Source: Loki-b32 sp048885765
Lineage (GTDB): Archaea > Asgardarchaeota > Lokiarchaeia > Sigyniarchaeales > SOKP01
Reading direction: 5' to 3'
NCBI GenBank assembly: GCA_048885765.1
Contig: JBHLLI010000003.1
Location: 1-64,000, forward strand
DNA length: 64,000 nucleotides
Position 1 is the first letter of the stretch. Every line of letters begins with the position of its first letter. Under the pieces are notes generated by a model. The model searched no databases, was not told the DNA's origin, and was given only the letters and a program-made list of their open reading frames with translations. Positions 63,213-64,000 of this stretch are shown one piece after another. Position numbers and translations under genes: made by a program.

Positions 63213-64000
63213 TTAATTGTTGAATGGTATAATTATTTTTTCTTTGATTAAACTTTCAATTGCCTCGATAATTAAATCTTTGTTTTCTTCATGGACTAAT
63301 TCAACAATGTTATTTACATCAGTAATTATATTATCCCTTGACATTGATTGAAGAACGTTAATTACACGCAATTCCATTTTGGTTAATTTCTTTTCCTTTT
63401 TCATGGTGATAAGGTTAATATCACTAGAGAGTTTAAAGGCTTCTTTATAATAGAGTTCGAAATATTCATTAATAATTTGAGGAACTGATATTTCAAATTC
63501 ATCTAGAGCCCCATCCCAATGTTCTAAGTCTTTAGAAAGCTTTAGATTTAATGCTAAGACTAAATTAGATATTTGGTTTCTCATTCTTTCAGATGATTTA
63601 GTTCTAAGTATAAACACCGTACGAATTTCTTCAACATCTGCAATTAAACAATAGAATTGTTTAAAATCTAGTTCAATCATCTTTTCAACACCGTAAAGCT
63701 TTTCAGACTCGACTCTGTCTTTCTCAACGAATTCTTCACCGATCATCGTAATTGCCTGAATAAAACCTGAGAAGAGTTCCTTTTTATGCTTTTCAAGAAT
63801 AGAATAACTCTTTGAAAAGATAGGAATACCACTTAATTTATGAATTATTACTATAGCCTGAATGTTTTTAAGATCTTTAAATCTTTGAGTTTTTGCTAAT
63901 AACTCCGCTTCTTTTTTGCGTCTGATTGGCATTATAACGTATGATCTTAGGCTTAATGCAGCAAATATAGCACCAACACCTATGGATGCAAATAATATAA
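63213..64000 (-). CDS. membrane-anchored longin-like/winged-helix protein, 5' end beyond window
   Basis: The reading frame stays open upstream of the methionine at 63932 to the edge of the window and encodes a hydrophobic stretch just before it (ILFASIGVGAIFAALSL, then RSYVIMPIRRKKEAE). The true protein is therefore longer and membrane-anchored, with a basic stop-transfer. The cytoplasmic part has a longin/roadblock-like domain (IQAIVIIHKLSGIPIFSKSY, FYCLIADVEEIRTVFIL) and a winged-helix-like tail (LTKMELRVINVLQSMSR). It has the same plan as the gene at 56696. It would hold a regulator at the membrane, perhaps for a GTPase. Confidence 0.7.
   Translation of the reverse strand, partial: ILFASIGVGAIFAALSLRSYVIMPIRRKKEAELLAKTQRFKDLKNIQAIVIIHKLSGIPIFSKSYSILEKHKKELFSGFIQAITMIGEEFVEKDRVESEKLYGVEKMIELDFKQFYCLIADVEEIRTVFILRTKSSERMRNQISNLVLALNLKLSKDLEHWDGALDEFEISVPQIINEYFELYYKEAFKLSSDINLITMKKEKKLTKMELRVINVLQSMSRDNIITDVNNIVELVHEENKDLIIEAIESLIKEKIIIPFNN

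Noticed and set aside
1..64000. tRNA, rRNA, CRISPR arrays, insertion sequences or attachment sites
   Set aside because: I looked through the intergenic regions for T-loop-like consensus, direct repeats with regular spacing and transposase motifs and found none.

Overview
The window comes from an AT-rich (roughly 30 % G+C by eye), gene-dense archaeal chromosome, most likely an Asgard archaeon of the Lokiarchaeia/Promethearchaeia type. Archaeal identity rests on a TATA-binding protein, two TFB-type transcription factors, a UPF0147 protein, an L13e-like ribosomal protein, F420-type (LLM) oxidoreductases, MtrH and an archaeosortase. The Asgard assignment rests on five multidomain small GTPases (Ras-like and Arf/Rag-like) with longin-like and roadblock-like modules, a separate zinc-ribbon/roadblock protein, and an exported protein with a PGY C-terminal sorting signal. 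I found no tRNA, rRNA, CRISPR array, IS element or prophage.

Layout. 0-8.5 kb: end of a QueG-like Fe-S protein, an Lrp/AsnC regulator, a cysteine-rich/flavodoxin/membrane operon, a winged-helix-like ferredoxin protein, two divergent TFB factors and an alpha/beta hydrolase. 8.5-14.5 kb: two tandem P-type cation ATPases. 14.5-20.7 kb: GNAT acetyltransferase, two LLM oxidoreductases, TatD-like hydrolase, HDAC-fold deacetylase and a second copy of the ferredoxin protein. 20.7-27.2 kb: methyltransferase, a divergent threonine-to-glycine pair (SDR threonine dehydrogenase and KBL), an exported protein with a Loki-type C-terminal anchor, a stand-alone pyruvate-kinase C-domain protein and an MFS transporter. 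27.2-30.2 kb: a beta-keto-acid cleavage (BKACE) cluster flanked by two 3-hydroxyacyl dehydrogenases, followed by the decayed tail of a second BKACE gene. 30.3-37 kb: membrane proteins, nitroreductase, two longin-Ras GTPases, UPF0147 and a fragment of a second UPF0147 copy. 37-42 kb: PEP synthase, macrodomain protein, YkgJ-like protein, TBP. 42.3-44.4 kb: archaeosortase with a small membrane partner, then MtrH. 44.4-55.2 kb: three Arf/Rag-type GTPases, AIR-synthase-like and LOG-like proteins, zinc-ribbon/roadblock protein, PD-(D/E)XK nuclease and a degenerate anaerobic ribonucleotide reductase. 55.2-64 kb: secreted transglutaminase, L13e-HhH fusion, Trm9-like methyltransferase, amidohydrolase, two longin-like/winged-helix proteins, a second YkgJ protein and unknowns.

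How the genes work together. The metabolic genes fit an anaerobic heterotroph that ferments amino acids and hydroxy or keto acids to acetyl-CoA (TDH/KBL and BKACE with dehydrogenases), with gluconeogenic PEP synthase and a stand-alone MtrH linking methyl groups to a tetrahydropterin pathway. The GTPase, longin and roadblock genes form a dispersed signalling/regulatory set. The archaeosortase and its putative PGY-tailed substrate would be an enzyme-substrate pair for cell-surface anchoring.

The strongest candidates for something undescribed are (i) an NrdD-like protein that keeps the ATP-cone and barrel but lacks the finger-loop cysteine, zinc site and glycyl-radical loop; (ii) one longin-like domain with a GPxP signature placed in front of two different GTPase classes; (iii) the archaeosortase with an extra cytoplasmic domain; and (iv) two gene fossils (BKACE tail, UPF0147 tail), which show ongoing duplication and decay.
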